Both the position numbers and the translations under genes were made by a program. Shown here one piece after another: positions 34,500 to 46,200 of a DNA stretch of 64,000 nucleotides. The DNA is from Amphimedon queenslandica (Eukaryota > Porifera > Demospongiae > Haplosclerida > Niphatidae): contig NW_003546254.1 in NCBI RefSeq assembly GCF_000090795.2, positions 147,276 through 211,275 on the forward strand. The letters are read 5' to 3'. The notes beneath the pieces are model-generated. The model ran no database searches. It worked only from the letters and a program-made list of their open reading frames with translations, and was not told where the DNA came from. Position 1 is the first letter of the stretch; every line of letters starts with the position of its first letter.

Positions 34500-37400
34500 T
34501 TATGAACATTCCAAAGGTATTGCAAATGAAACTGATTTATCTTTATTTTTAGTTGATTTTGTCATTTTTGAAAATATTCCATCACTATCCTGTGCTGACT
34601 CTGGTTCCTGGCCTTTCTGTATTAAAGCTATCTGCTCCTCGTCAAATCTGTCTAGAAAGCTCTTCATTTCCTTCAACAATTGGTCTAGCTCAGCATCTAT
34701 TCCTGATATAATACTTATAGTGTTGCTCCTTGTCATCTTGACTGATTTAATAGCTTGTCTACCAGTATTGCCTCTATGCTGATAGTGAGCCTGTAGAGTT
34801 TGATTCAGTTTCGATTGCAGAGCATGTAACTGCAGAAAACAATGATAAGTATTAATTTTGAGCTATTCTAATGCAAACATTAGTCCTTTAATCTTTACCT
34901 GTACTTTATCTTTCATTGCTGTTTCTAGCACTAGTTTCCTTTCCATTGATCTCAGTGCTCCTCTCTTTGTTTTGGCATGCTTGTCTCGCCATTCCTCATA
35001 AGCTGATGCCAATTCTCTGTTTGTTAATAAAGCAGAGCTTGTTTCACTATCCAAGTAACTGAAAAGCTCTTCTCTTTCCTATCAAATTTTTAAATTTTGT
35101 GAATGTTACATTTAAAAGAAGCATTTGCATGCTATATGGTACATTAAAATGTTAATGAATTGTGCAGTAATTTATAAATACTTGAGTGTAGGTTTCATAT
35201 TTTTCATCTGATGTTTGAGAGAAGTTTGATATTTCTTCAAATTCAAGTTGCCATGACTTTTCTATCTCTTCTTCTTCAGCCAATCTCTCCTCGAGCTCAG
35301 CTTTCTGTAATCTAAAACATGCATAAAACATTAAAAGTTACTTGTTACAGCTTACGAAAATGTTTCTATCCCTTTCTCTATTTCTCCTCTCATCCTGTCC
35401 ACAGTCATTTGGCTTGTATGAGTGTCCCTTAATTTCTCATTAAAATAAGCAATCTTTTCTTTGACGTCCTTTAATCTGCTTTTCTTTTCTTTTGCAGTCA
35501 CTTCAAGCTCTGTATTCTACATGATTAATTGTAAAAATGGAAGATAAAAAGGAGATGATAATTATGTTACTTGTGGTGTCAGAATATTAATTCTGTCTCC
35601 CATTTCTTTTTCCAGTGTTTCAATCTCTTCATTCAATGCTTTTAGCTTAGCAGTTAAGTCATCTATTTAAATAAAGTACTTTTCACTATTATAGTATGAA
35701 AGTACTGACCCTCGACTTCTTTGATTTGCTTCAATTTTTGCATTAATTCTTCAACTACTTCAGTCCCTTCACTTCTTTTAGCGTCTGCTTCAGCCGATTC
35801 CAGTGTCACCTTCTCAAACTGTCGTCTGTGCTCGGCTTTCATTTTCTCTAGGTCTTCCGTATTTGCAGCGACTTTGCTTTGAAAGATCCTTCTTGACTTT
35901 GTCTCTTTATGAAGTTCTTCCTTGAGTGACTGTATGATGCTTTTGAGGTTATACTCCTCATGATCATAAAGGTCTTCTTTTTCCTGCAATAAAAGTAATG
36001 TACATGTACATACACAAAATTTTAAAAAATTTTACGTTATAGATAAAATACAGATGTTGAGGGTTACTGGNNNNNNNNNNGTATATCCAGTAACATCCAG
36101 TAACTACCCCGTATATCCAGTAATCCAGTATAATCCAGTATATCCAGTAACTACCCCGCTGTGGTCTACACTATATAAACTCTTGGCGGTGCCTTTGATA
36201 CACCCACACACTGTAGTACAAATCAAGTTTAGATTAGTACATGTATACGTTCATACATAGCATATACATGCATGACTAACTTATAGATTATGCATGCACT
36301 TTTGTGTGTTGATTTTACAGCTTACTCTTAGCTCCAGTACAAGCTCTCTATGCTTGATCCTAGCTGCTTCTGTTTGCTCATGGATAACTGTCAACTGCTT
36401 GTCAACTTTTCGCAACTCTTTCTCAGCTGTTTTTATTGTTTTTTGAGCATCAGCATTTTTCTTATAACTATAATGAGAATGCAAAATAAACAAACGCCAT
36501 GCACTTGTGAATGAACTAATTTTCAGTAAACAGTGGTAGTCAATAAAGTATGTTTACTTTACCTAAGAGTAGTTTGTTCTTTCATTTCTTCTATTTCATG
36601 GTGCATGTTCTCATTGCTCTCTCTACACTCTCTCATCTCCTTTGTCCTTGACTGGACTTGAGCCTGAAGTACTCCATCTTTTTTGCTTAATGTCATCTCA
36701 TGCTCTTTCTGCTCTACTCCAAGCCCAATTAAGTTCACATTGAGGATATCTATCTCTCTATCGAGATCTTGCACATGTTCCGAGAGAACTTTAACCTAAA
36801 GTGTGTCATTTGTTACGCGAGTCTTACAATTATCTCATAATCTTATTGTTTTACTTCATGCGTAATTTTCTTGTGTTTGGTCTCAAGTTCATGAAGTTCA
36901 CTGTCTTTTATTTCTTTTTCTTGCTTGTAAGCCATTTTCGCTGTTTTAGCTTGTTCAATGCCTTCTATTATTGATTCCTAATATTAAATATAAAAAGTTT
37001 ACTTATTCGTCAGTACATGTACTCAGTGTTCATCCAATTTTCCTAATCTCTGTATATATACCTTGGTAGCTATGGATTCCTTTAAATCCTTCTGAACTAC
37101 ATCAACTTTCCTTTGGAGTTCTTTTATTACACGTTCCATTTGTTTGATCTCTGCTTCAGCATTTTCTTTAGCCTATGTATAAATAATTTATTATACTGGG
37201 CTATATTATGGTCTTAAATATTATCAGTAAATACACTACTACATTTTATCTTACTTGATGCAGCTTTCTTTTCATTTTTGCATAGTCTTCTTGTCTGTTT
37301 CCGAGCTCTTGGTTAGTCTCCGTTTGCTTGTGGACTATAACAGCCATATTAGCTGCCTGTTCCTGTATCTTCTCTTGCAATAATGAAGACTGCTTGTTGA

Positions 37401-38341
37401 GAAGGTCAACACTTTGCTATTGTGATCAAAAAAATGCAGGCGTGACAGGTGCTGTATATAAATTGTATTAATGTGTGAATTATGATACCTTCAGTTTAAC
37501 ATTCTTGTCGATGATTAGTTTGACGTCGTCTTGTATCTGCTTGAGGTGACGTCCTTCAAAGCCAGCATGCCATTTCATTTCAAGCATATCTTGAAGACAT
37601 TGTTCATGCTCTGATTGAGGGAGAGGAAATTTATGTAATACAATAAGAAACATAAATACAGCGTACATATAAAATAGACACAAAGAATCGTGTAAAATGA
37701 TGCTGTAAGTCATTTCTTTGCTTGCCTTTTTGCACTATATTTGCTAGTATTTTCAACCTTTCGGCAGCCTTTGCATCCAGCTTTGCCCTCATGTCTTTAA
37801 CCTTTGATTTCTCCTCTTCAAGCAAGCCAACAGTCTCCTTCCTATCCTTTTCTAGCCTCATGATCAAACTCAGTGACCTAGCTATCGCTTGATCTGCAGT
37901 TGACCAGTCAAACTGATCTGCATGCTGTACAGCACTTGAGTCAGTTGCTGTCTTGCTTAGTTTCCTTGCAATGCCTGTATGGACACCACGGACCTGAAGC
38001 TTTTTAGTTTTACTCTCGGTTTTACTAGTAGCTGTATCAGACTCTCCTTCAGTTTTATGATCTGGACTAGTTATTTTTAGCCTGCTGCTGGATCTATTTC
38101 CTGCTAGTCCACTTGACACACTTGGTACTACAAACCCTTTCTCAAATGATTCATGCCATAGCTCCAGTTGCTTCTTCAATGCAGAGAGAAGTGATGTAGC
38201 ATTCTCCACACACTTGCCATCGTTTCCAAGCAGACAGCTCCCTTCATCACAGCCATTTCGACTAGCTCCAGTAGTCGGTGTAGTGGCCATGGAGGGAGAG
38301 GCTGAGGGGACACTGGGACCCTTCTTCATGACCCAATCCAT
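34500..38341 (-). CDS. Long coiled-coil protein (family not identified)
   Basis: Thirteen exons: 37726-38341, 37489-37610, 37255-37416, 37062-37172, 36855-36977, 36563-36795, 36326-36467, 35710-35983, 35571-35662, 35356-35516, 35182-35311, 34899-35078, 34500-34829 (891 residues). The first 190 residues are Ser/Thr-rich and probably disordered. The rest is nearly continuous heptad-like coiled coil (for example EHEMTLSKKDGVLQAQVQSR and KKLQVRGVHTGIARKL at the transition). It resembles ciliary CCDC-type proteins in composition, but I cannot name the family. The first intron appears to use a GC donor (AAAAG|GCAAGC); with it the frame is open throughout. A 10-base assembly gap lies in the intron between exons 7 and 8. 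The gene is divergent from POLR3F across 97 bp. Confidence 0.8.
36056..36165. repeat. Tandem repeat with assembly gap (N at 36071-36080)
   Basis: Ten N bases are followed by short repeats based on ATCCAGTA and CCAGTAACTACCCC. The gap probably marks a collapsed or unresolved minisatellite in an intron of the coiled-coil gene. Confidence 0.85.
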
Positions 38342-38438
38342 TGTTTGGGTTACTATGGATACTTATGGGCGGGGCCAAGACACAAAAAGGAGTGGTCAGT
38401 ATAATAAAACCCGCGTTGTGGCGGGCTATAAAAGCAAG
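38342..38438. promoter_or_regulatory. 97-bp bidirectional promoter, coiled-coil gene / POLR3F
   Basis: Only 97 bp separate two start codons on opposite strands. It contains a GC-box GGGCGGGGCC at 38367-38376 and a TATAAAAG at 38427-38434 just before the POLR3F start, so transcription may start very near that codon. Confidence 0.6.
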
Positions 38439-41400
38439 ATGGCGGTAAAAATGGAAGTAAAAATGGAGAGAGAAGATGAACAGCTTTCGCACAGTGATCC
38501 TTTAGAACTGGAGGATAGGATACTGGAACTGTGTACTGCTAATGAGAAGGGGATCACTGAGCAGACCATAATTACTGATCAACCTTCCATTAACGTTGAA
38601 ACGAGGAAGAAAGCATTACAAAGACTCTTATCTGTGGTAGGTGTAAGTTTAAAAAGTCTTTGTAATTATATGTAGTACCCCAAATTCATTGTCAGAAAAA
38701 CTTTGCACATTTGTTACTATTTTTATAAATTCAATGTAGTTTTTGTTAGCGTTGCTTCAATTAGTTTTCACTTTTCCATGTTATGCGCATTAAATACGGA
38801 TGTTATTATTTAGGGTAAGATTGAAGTATATAAGCAAGGATCCTCGCTTATCTACCGTCTTAAAACTAATGTTGGAACAAGGTACTTTAATTATAATGAT
38901 TAGTATTTATTTTGTTGTTTCTTCTGCAGTAGTACTAAAGGCTTTGAGTTAGAAGAGAAGGTTGTATATCAGATCATTGAGGGAAGTGGAACTAAGGGAA
39001 TATGGACACGGGACATTAGGACCTCGTCAAACTTAACCGACCTACAGATCAACAAGTGTTTAAAGACACTCGAGAGCAAGAAGCTGGTGAAGAAAGTCAA
39101 AACTGTCCCTCCATCAAAGAAAAAGATTTATATGTTGTTTGATTTGGAACCAGATGAGTCATTGACTGGTGGGGCTTGGTACAGTGACCAGGAATTTGAA
39201 ACTGAGTTTGTTGATGTACTTAATGTGAAATGCCAACAGTACCTTCAGAAAAAAGTAAATGTCAGATTTTAACAAGAATCAGGGTTTGCCACAAATTATG
39301 TTCAGTGAGCTAAACAGCATGAGCTTCATGAGCTGACAAGCACTACAATACAGTACATGGCATTTGGAGCAACTTCAAAAATTCATAAAAAATCTAATTT
39401 TGATCAGAATCAGCTCAAAGTTAATACACAGCATAAGAGCATGTATATGTATCAGAAAAAAATATAAAAATGAAGAATTCTCTTCTAGTCAATTTTGCCA
39501 AAATTTGGCCCGAGACACAAGGCTATAGCCTTTGGTCATTGGCCTGATTTTTGAGCAACTTTAAAAACTCATAAAAAATTCAAATTTGATCGGAATTAGC
39601 TCAAAGTTGATATACAGCATAAGAACATGTATATGTATCAGAAAAAATTATAAAAATGAAGAATTCTCTTCTAGTCAATTTTGCCAAAATTTTGCCCGAG
39701 ACACAAGGCTATAGCCTTTGGTCATTGGCCTGATTTTTGAGCAACTTTAAAAACTCATAAAAAATTCAAATTTGATCGGAATTAGCTCAAAGTTGATACA
39801 CAGCATAAGAACTGTATATGTATCAGAAAAAATTATAAAAATGAAGAATTCTTTTCTAGTCAATTTTGCCAAAATTTGGCCAGAGACACAAGGCTATAGC
39901 CTTTGGTCATTGGCCTGATTTTTGACAAGAATCAGGGTTTGCCACAAATCATGTTCAGAGAGCTAAACAGTATGCTTCATGAGCTGACAAGCACTGTTTA
40001 ATAATACATAGCTTTTTGAGCAACTTTAAAAATTCAAATTTGATTGAAATCCGATACACAGCATGATACAGTAGCATGTATATGTATCAGTAGAAAATAT
40101 ATAAATGGGAAATTCTCTCAGAGCCATTTTTGACAAAATTTAGCCAACAAAGTCCCTTTACTATAGTACAGGGTGTTTTGCTCAATTTTAATTTTTTTTA
40201 ATGCAAATTTGATCAGAATCTGCTCAAAGTTGATACACAATATAAGGACATGTATGAGAAAAAATTTTAAATGGAGAGTTTTCTCATTTCTCGAAATAAG
40301 TACCATAATTATAGCCAGAAAGTTTTGTGGCAAAAAAACTTTAATGGTTTGATGGCTCCCAGTCTATTTGTGGTTTTCATTTTCGTGGATCATCAGTGAA
40401 TCTCCCATGCCTCTCATAAACCTGCAAATATTTTGTGGTTTTTAATTTCGTGATGTCATTCCAAACATGAAAGTTTTTGGCCACGAAACTTTCCAGCTAT
40501 ATGGTATAGTACAGTCTCTTAAAATACCCTGTACTGTATTGCAGGGTATTTCATTAGGAGAGGATTCTTCATTTTATTTTTATATGATTTTGTAGGCTCG
40601 TAATGCATGTAGTGAACACAGTGCTCCGTTATTGCAGAGAAGAGCTTCATCTGCTACAGTCAGTGAAGTCTGTGAATACATTAAGAAGCTTAACATCAGT
40701 AGAGTATGTTCATAAAATTACCCGATACTTTTATCCTTTAATTGTTACTACTCTCTCCTTCTATTCCCTTCTTTTATTCCATTTTCTTAAAGGCCTCCAT
40801 ACACTAGGCAACATGTTGCTGGCAACTTTGTGGTTACTTTGATCTTGTAAGCAACATGTTTCCAGAAATAGAAAGCTGTTCTATTTCTGGCAACATGTTG
40901 CTTACAAGATCAAAGTAGCCCCAAATGCTGCTAGCAAAATGTTGCCTGTTGTATGTTGGGCTTTAAAGTTTATCTTTTGTTGCATTTCAATTCATCTCTA
41001 TGTTATCATTAATCTGTACTTCTCAGGTTGATCTGACTCATCGTAATCTTGAATCAATCCTCAATACTCTGGTGTTTGATGGTAAAGCGCTCATGACGCA
41101 TGAACTAGGCCCTGATGGAACTGCCATTAAAGTGTACAGAGCCACTAAACTATATACTAATGGCGGACAGCATCTTGTGCCTGGCTTCAGCAGAACACCT
41201 TGCGGAATTTGTCCGGTGAGTTTTGATTTAATAATAATGACATATAAATTGCATATTGGAGTGGAATGTTTGTGCATTTGGGAAAGTTTTTGTATTGATT
41301 TGTGGTAGTAAAGGGAAAGCACCAGGCTGCCTCCCTATAATTATTTTTAAAATTTAAGGCATGACTTTTCAGTTATCTTTTGTTCTTCTTGAGAAGCACT

Positions 41401-41497
41401 TATGATTTATTATTATTAGGTTATTGATCAGTGTACACCTGATGGCGCCATCTCTCCATTGAACTGTACTTATATGAAAGACTGGCTTCGGTTTTGA
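38439..41497 (+). CDS. POLR3F: RNA polymerase III subunit RPC6 (POLR3F)
   Basis: Six exons: 38439-38636, 38814-38881, 38930-39254, 40596-40703, 41027-41215, 41420-41497 (321 residues; human 316). RPC6/RPC39 belongs to the Pol III heterotrimer that opens promoter DNA and contacts TFIIIB in the nucleus. Winged-helix regions include EKVVYQIIEGSGTKGIWTRD and KKIYMLFDLEPDESLTGGAW, the latter followed by YSDQEFETEF, all diagnostic of this subunit. The C-terminal iron-sulfur cysteines are present: CGICP, DQC and LNC in the same spacing as human. The start lies in AAGATGGCGG. Intron 3 (1,341 bp) holds a diverged satellite array and a MITE; intron 4 holds a second MITE with a long hairpin. Confidence 0.96.
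39355..40290 (+). repeat. Diverged satellite array in POLR3F intron 3
   Basis: About five units of roughly 182 bp. Repeated phrases are CACAAGGCTATAGCCTTTGG, AGCATAAGAACATGTATATG and TATCAGAAAAAATTATAAAA. They align with the core of the 178-bp repeat (GGCTATAGCC, CAGCATAAG, TATCAGAAAA) but belong to a separate subfamily. The last units (39930-40290) are heavily decayed. Confidence 0.85.
40303..40504. mobile_element. MITE with TACCATA-type ends
   Basis: Left end ATAGCCAGAAAGTTTTGTGG and the right end in reverse complement ATAGCTGGAAAGTTTCGTGG match over about 30 bp. TA flanks both sides. It lies in POLR3F intron 3, next to the decayed satellite. Confidence 0.65.
40795..40974. mobile_element. 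MITE containing a 37-bp-arm hairpin
   Basis: The ends are TTAAAGGCCTCCATACACTA and, in reverse complement, TTTAAAGCCCAACATACAAC, followed inside by matching GGCAACATGTTGCT-like blocks. The centre (40835-40917) folds into a hairpin with arms of about 37 bp, one mismatch and a 9-base loop. It lies in POLR3F intron 4. Confidence 0.7.
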
Positions 41498-41706
41498 ATG
41501 TGGAAGAGCTACATTATTTAATTCTAACGAGTAATTTTTAAAGAGTTAAATGTTTATACTGTTGGTTTATTTGTTAATGCACCAATGCACTAAGATGACT
41601 ATTCATATCTATGATTCATTGATTCGTGATAAACCGCGCCCTACTGTTATCTTGGCATGCAATTGGGCGTATGCTGCTACTGTAGTCGTGAGTGTGGTGT
41701 TAAAAG
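41498..41706. promoter_or_regulatory. POLR3F 3' flank and caspase promoter
   Basis: 209 bp between two plus-strand genes. A GGGCGTATG stretch lies at 41665-41673. No canonical poly(A) signal is evident. Confidence 0.35.
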
Positions 41707-43065
41707 ATGGCTAGCTCTAGCTTGAAGCAAACGCTGAAAGCTCTGTATGCTGAGCTTGTAAGAGGATTGGATCCGGACTCTGCGAGCGAGTTCTTCTCTG
41801 AAGGTCTATTGACTAACTCAGAGAAAGAGTCAGTCGATGCCGGAGCCACCAGGACCAAGAAGAACAGGAATTTGATGGATGCACTCCTAAGACGGGACCC
41901 TGAAAAAGCTCTCCAGAAGATCATAGAAGTCCTGGAAGGAGAAGAAGGAGAGGATAAAGTAGCAAACGAGGTGTTGCTGCGAAAGATAGAAGAAAGTCAG
42001 TCATTGCACTGATAAGCATCAGCCTTTTAATCATTTTTTCTTCTTATCTCCCCACTAGAATATCCCCATTATTCATATGAGAACGGGCTGCAACAACAAC
42101 AACAACAACAAGGACCACCTCCTCCAGCTGAAGTACCCACTCGAGAACCCATGAACATTCCAGTTGACATCAAACCAATTGGAGTAATACCACGAGGTAG
42201 CGGGCCGACCAAACCTGCGGCTATTCCTCAAATAGCTCAAGTATCAGCAACCACTCCACATAATGAAGGAACTGATGGTGGTAGGAGGGACCGCTACCCA
42301 ATGAACAGTGTACCTCGTGGCTACTGCATCATCATCAACAATGAGAAGTTTGCAACCTTAAGAGAAAGGGCAGGCAGCAAATGGGACGCTGATTCTCTCG
42401 AAGAGCTGTTTCGTGAGTATTTGGGTTTTCACGTCGAGCGTTACAATGACCTTGACTCGCAACGGATTCGGAAGCTCATGAAAAGTGTACAGGAGCAGGA
42501 TCATAGTCGACTGAGTTGTCTAGTAGTTGCAATTCTTTCTCATGGTGTGAATGGTCAGGTATATGGAACTGATGGAGTCCTGATAAAAGTAGATGACCTA
42601 ACAGATTATTTCAATGGAAGGTGGTGTCCGTCACTAAATGGCAAACCGAAAATATTTCTCCTCCAAGCTTGCCGTGGCGGTAACTTCGACTACGGAGCTA
42701 TCAATCCAGAGAGCACAGATAGCGGGGAGATGGACCAGTCTGTAGTGTCTCAAATTCTTGATGAGGATGAAACTGATGGAGGCGGCTATTCTCTTTTGCC
42801 AGATAATGCCGACTTCATACTTGCATATGCTACAACACCTGGCTACGTGTCTTGGAGGAACTCTGCCTTTGGAACATGGTTCATTAAAGCATTTGTAGAT
42901 ACAATGTACGATAAAGCATCCACAGATCATTTCATGGATAACCTTATTGAGGTTAATCGGATTGTTGCGGAGGAATATGAGTCCCGTGGCAAGCAGAAGC
43001 AAATGCCTGCTCCGGTTACGACACTCCGCTACAAGCTGTACCTCCCACCAGTGAAAAGGAAATAA
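41707..43065 (+). CDS. Initiator-type caspase with N-terminal CARD-like domain
   Basis: Two exons (41707-41995, 42059-43065), 431 residues. Caspases are cysteine proteases cutting after Asp; those with a CARD are recruited to activation platforms. The first 95 residues are helical with CARD-like spacing (LKALYAELVRGLDPDSASEF, LMDALLRRDPEKALQKIIEV). A linker has seven glutamines and a proline run. The catalytic part shows GYCIIINNEKF, the histidine in AILSHGVNGQ and the active-site cysteine in LLQACRGG. The small subunit has GYVSWRNSAFGTWF. The acidic linker between subunits (ILDEDETDGGG) offers Asp processing sites. All catalytic residues are intact. The p20/p10 exon is undivided. Caspase-2/9-like by domain order; the closest subtype is not determined. 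Confidence 0.93.
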
Positions 43066-43260
43066 AACAGCTACTTTAGTCATTTGTAGTACATTACCTG
43101 TAATCATAGATACTCTATGCTGTAATCTACATTATTTTTTGCTTCTAAGAAATTGCATTTTGCAAGAAAAGGGAGTAGCTACTTGAGTGGGCGTGGCTCA
43201 TTTTTAATTAACGACTTTATACTGCGCATGCGCAGTAGTTACACATTTTCTGCACTAAAA
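43066..43260. promoter_or_regulatory. SRRM1 promoter with NRF1-type palindrome
   Basis: The perfect palindrome ACTGCGCATGCGCAGT at 43221-43236 fits the NRF1 consensus and lies 25 bp before the start codon. A KLF-like GGGCGTGGC is at 43189-43197. Function is inferred. Confidence 0.65.
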
Positions 43261-46200
43261 ATGGCGGACGCTGGGTTCTTCAGGGTAAGTTAGTGTAAGT
43301 GGATTTTATGTTAGTGTGCAATAGGGAACGAGTACAGAGCAGGACGCCCGTTTCTTTAACAAGGAAAAGAAACTGCGCAACTCTATAAAAGTTCCTCCTA
43401 TAATAGACACTAAGGTTGGCTGAATTTATAATTTTTATTGAAAACCTAATTTTTTAGATTGACATGCACAAAGTTAACATAGACGTTATCAAGCCATGGA
43501 TTACAAAAAGGATAACTGAACTCCTTGGAATGGAAGATGACGTCATCATTGATTTCTGTTTTAATCTGCTTGAGAAAAATCAGGTAATACAGAAAACAGG
43601 AGGGAAGGGAACAAAATGAAATAGAGCTAATATATTTATAATAGTAATGAATTACCTGAAAAATATATATCATATTTATCAACTAACATTATAGCAGTAA
43701 GGAGGTTTGCTATGTAATGATAGAATAGATAGGAATAAAGGGGAGGGAGGGAGGGAATGAAACTGAGAAAGGAGATTAGCTTCATGTACATCTTGAAAAG
43801 GATCTGTTCCCTTTTTGCTTGTCACCATCTGAATTTGATTTATTGGTTAAATTTATTCGCATGCCATTCCTGAAATCCTGAAAGAACTTAACTGAATAAT
43901 ACATATTAATTATGATGTGTTGACTATTTGTCGTTGATGTTCACAGTTCAACTGTTACTAGTTTCCAGATGGTCGGGAGGTCCAGATGAACCTGATGGGG
44001 TTCCTGTACGGAAGCAAAGCAAGGATATTCATGCATGAGCTCTGGTGTCATCTAATTAGCGCCCAGGAGAGCGTGGGCGGGATACCAGCTGCATTTATTG
44101 AAGAGAAGAAACAAGAAATATTACAAAAGCAGGTTAGTATATACGTGTACTTGAGTCAATCATGTACATGTATTTGTTCAAAGTTGTGTGTGTTGCACTA
44201 TAAAGACTAATGCCGTATAGTGGACAATTTTTTATGGATTTTGCGTTTTTCAAATTTCACGTAAAATTTGTGATAATCAATTTAATACAGTTCAAGATGG
44301 CCAAAAGTAGAAAGCCTTGAAATTGATTTTTGGGTGGATCTGTGAAATTTTTGGGCCATGAAAATTTTCCGCTTTACGGTACCCAATTTTTAAATGTTAT
44401 TTTATGAAAGAAAGAGGAGGAGAGGATCAACGCTTCAGTGAAACGTCACATTGAACAAAGTAAAGATGAACAAAGAGGAGAAGTAGAAGTAAAGAAAGAA
44501 CCTTCTAGTAGTTCTCTCGTCAAAGGAGACAGACTGTTGGAAGTGACTAATAGAAGCAAAAGGTACAACATTAATGTTAAGCATAGTCCAGTAAATGATC
44601 ATGTACTAATAATAGTAGAGAAGATTATGAGATATTATTAGTATAGTAGTAATGTACCAATTGGAAGCAAAGGAATCTGTGCAATAAAGTGTACTGATTA
44701 CATTTGAACTGGTTCCACTCAAGTTGATTTTAAAGTTGCTCAAAAATCAGGCCAAAGACACTGTACTATAGTACAGGGTTGGGCCAAATTTTGTCAAAAA
44801 TGAAAAGTAGAGAATTCTCCATTTTTATAACTTTTCCTGATACATATACATGTACTTATGTTGTGTAGAAAGTTTGAACTGATTCCAACCAAGTTTGGAT
44901 TTTTTATGAATTTTTTAAGTTGCTCAAAAATTTGGTCAAAGTCCCTGTACTATAGTACAGGGTCTTTGGCTAAATTTCGACAAAAATGGCTACGAGAGAT
45001 TTCCTCATTTTAATAATTTTTTCTGATGCACGTACATGTTCTTACGTTATGTATAAAATTTAAGCTGATTTTGATCAAAAGTGGATTTTTTACGATTTTT
45101 TAAAGTTGTTAAAAATCAGAAGACCATAGTCACTTATGGAGCATACATTTATGATAGGTCGGCATCACCAGGCCGTGAATCAGAGAGGAAGAGAAATCGC
45201 TCAAGATCACCAGAAAATACCAGCAGATCGTATCGGAAGCATCGCAGCAGGTAAGAGAATATCGCTATGATAATAATATTATAATTGTTGCTGTTGTTAA
45301 GGTCTCCTGGAGGAGGAGAAGGAGGAGACAATTTTGCTGAAATTAGACATCGTTACCAAGAGGAGAGGAACAAGTACTACCGAGAGAAAGAGAAACACGA
45401 TCGTCGGAGACACTACAAACAAGACAGGAACGAGAGAGATAGGAGAGAAGACAGAGATAGAGATAGGAGGGATGATAGAGAAAGAAGAGATGACAGAGAA
45501 AGGAGAGATGATAGAGAAAGAAGAGATGACAGAGAAAGAAGAGATGAGAGCAAATACAATGAAAGGAGATACGAAGAAAAGAGGAGAGAGGAGAGGGAGA
45601 GAGATGTGTCACACTCTCCTTCACCATCAGCCAGTGACTCACCAGGTAATATAACTAGTACAATATTATATTCTATTGGATATTTGAAATGATAATATTT
45701 AATGTTTAAAGTACTCCTGATAAAGGGCATTAATTGATAGAAGTGGATTATTCTGGAACAAATAAATACAATTATTATACTTTTAATGATAACAAGAATT
45801 ATTCTCTCCTTTATATTATCCTTTATTATTATTTTTAGAGCGTATAAAATCCTTCATTACATCTGTCATTGCTAGCAAAGGCACTAATGATGATGAAGAT
45901 GATGAAGGGAGCAGTTCTTCAGAGAATAGTGACCAATCCTCTCCTCGTAACAGTGAAAACGAGATGAGCTCGGAGTCAGTGCCAGTTCACTCGGACAAAG
46001 AGGATGAGAAAGAGGGAGAGGAAGGAACGAGCTCTTCTGAATCAGAGATCAATGATGAAGAGAGCCATGAAGATGAAGATGATGATGATGATGATAAGAA
46101 ATCAGATTCAACCGATTCGCCATCTCCTACACCTGAGAAGAAGTATGCAATGTATATAATAATGGTAGCTATTATCAAGAGATGTAAATGTAATAATAAA

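Noticed and set aside
40095-40333. Minus-strand 71-codon frame in POLR3F intron 3
   Set aside because: It is made of decayed satellite and MITE sequence.
45149-45331. Minus-strand frame opposite SRRM1 exon 6
   Set aside because: Shadow of the RS-coding exon.
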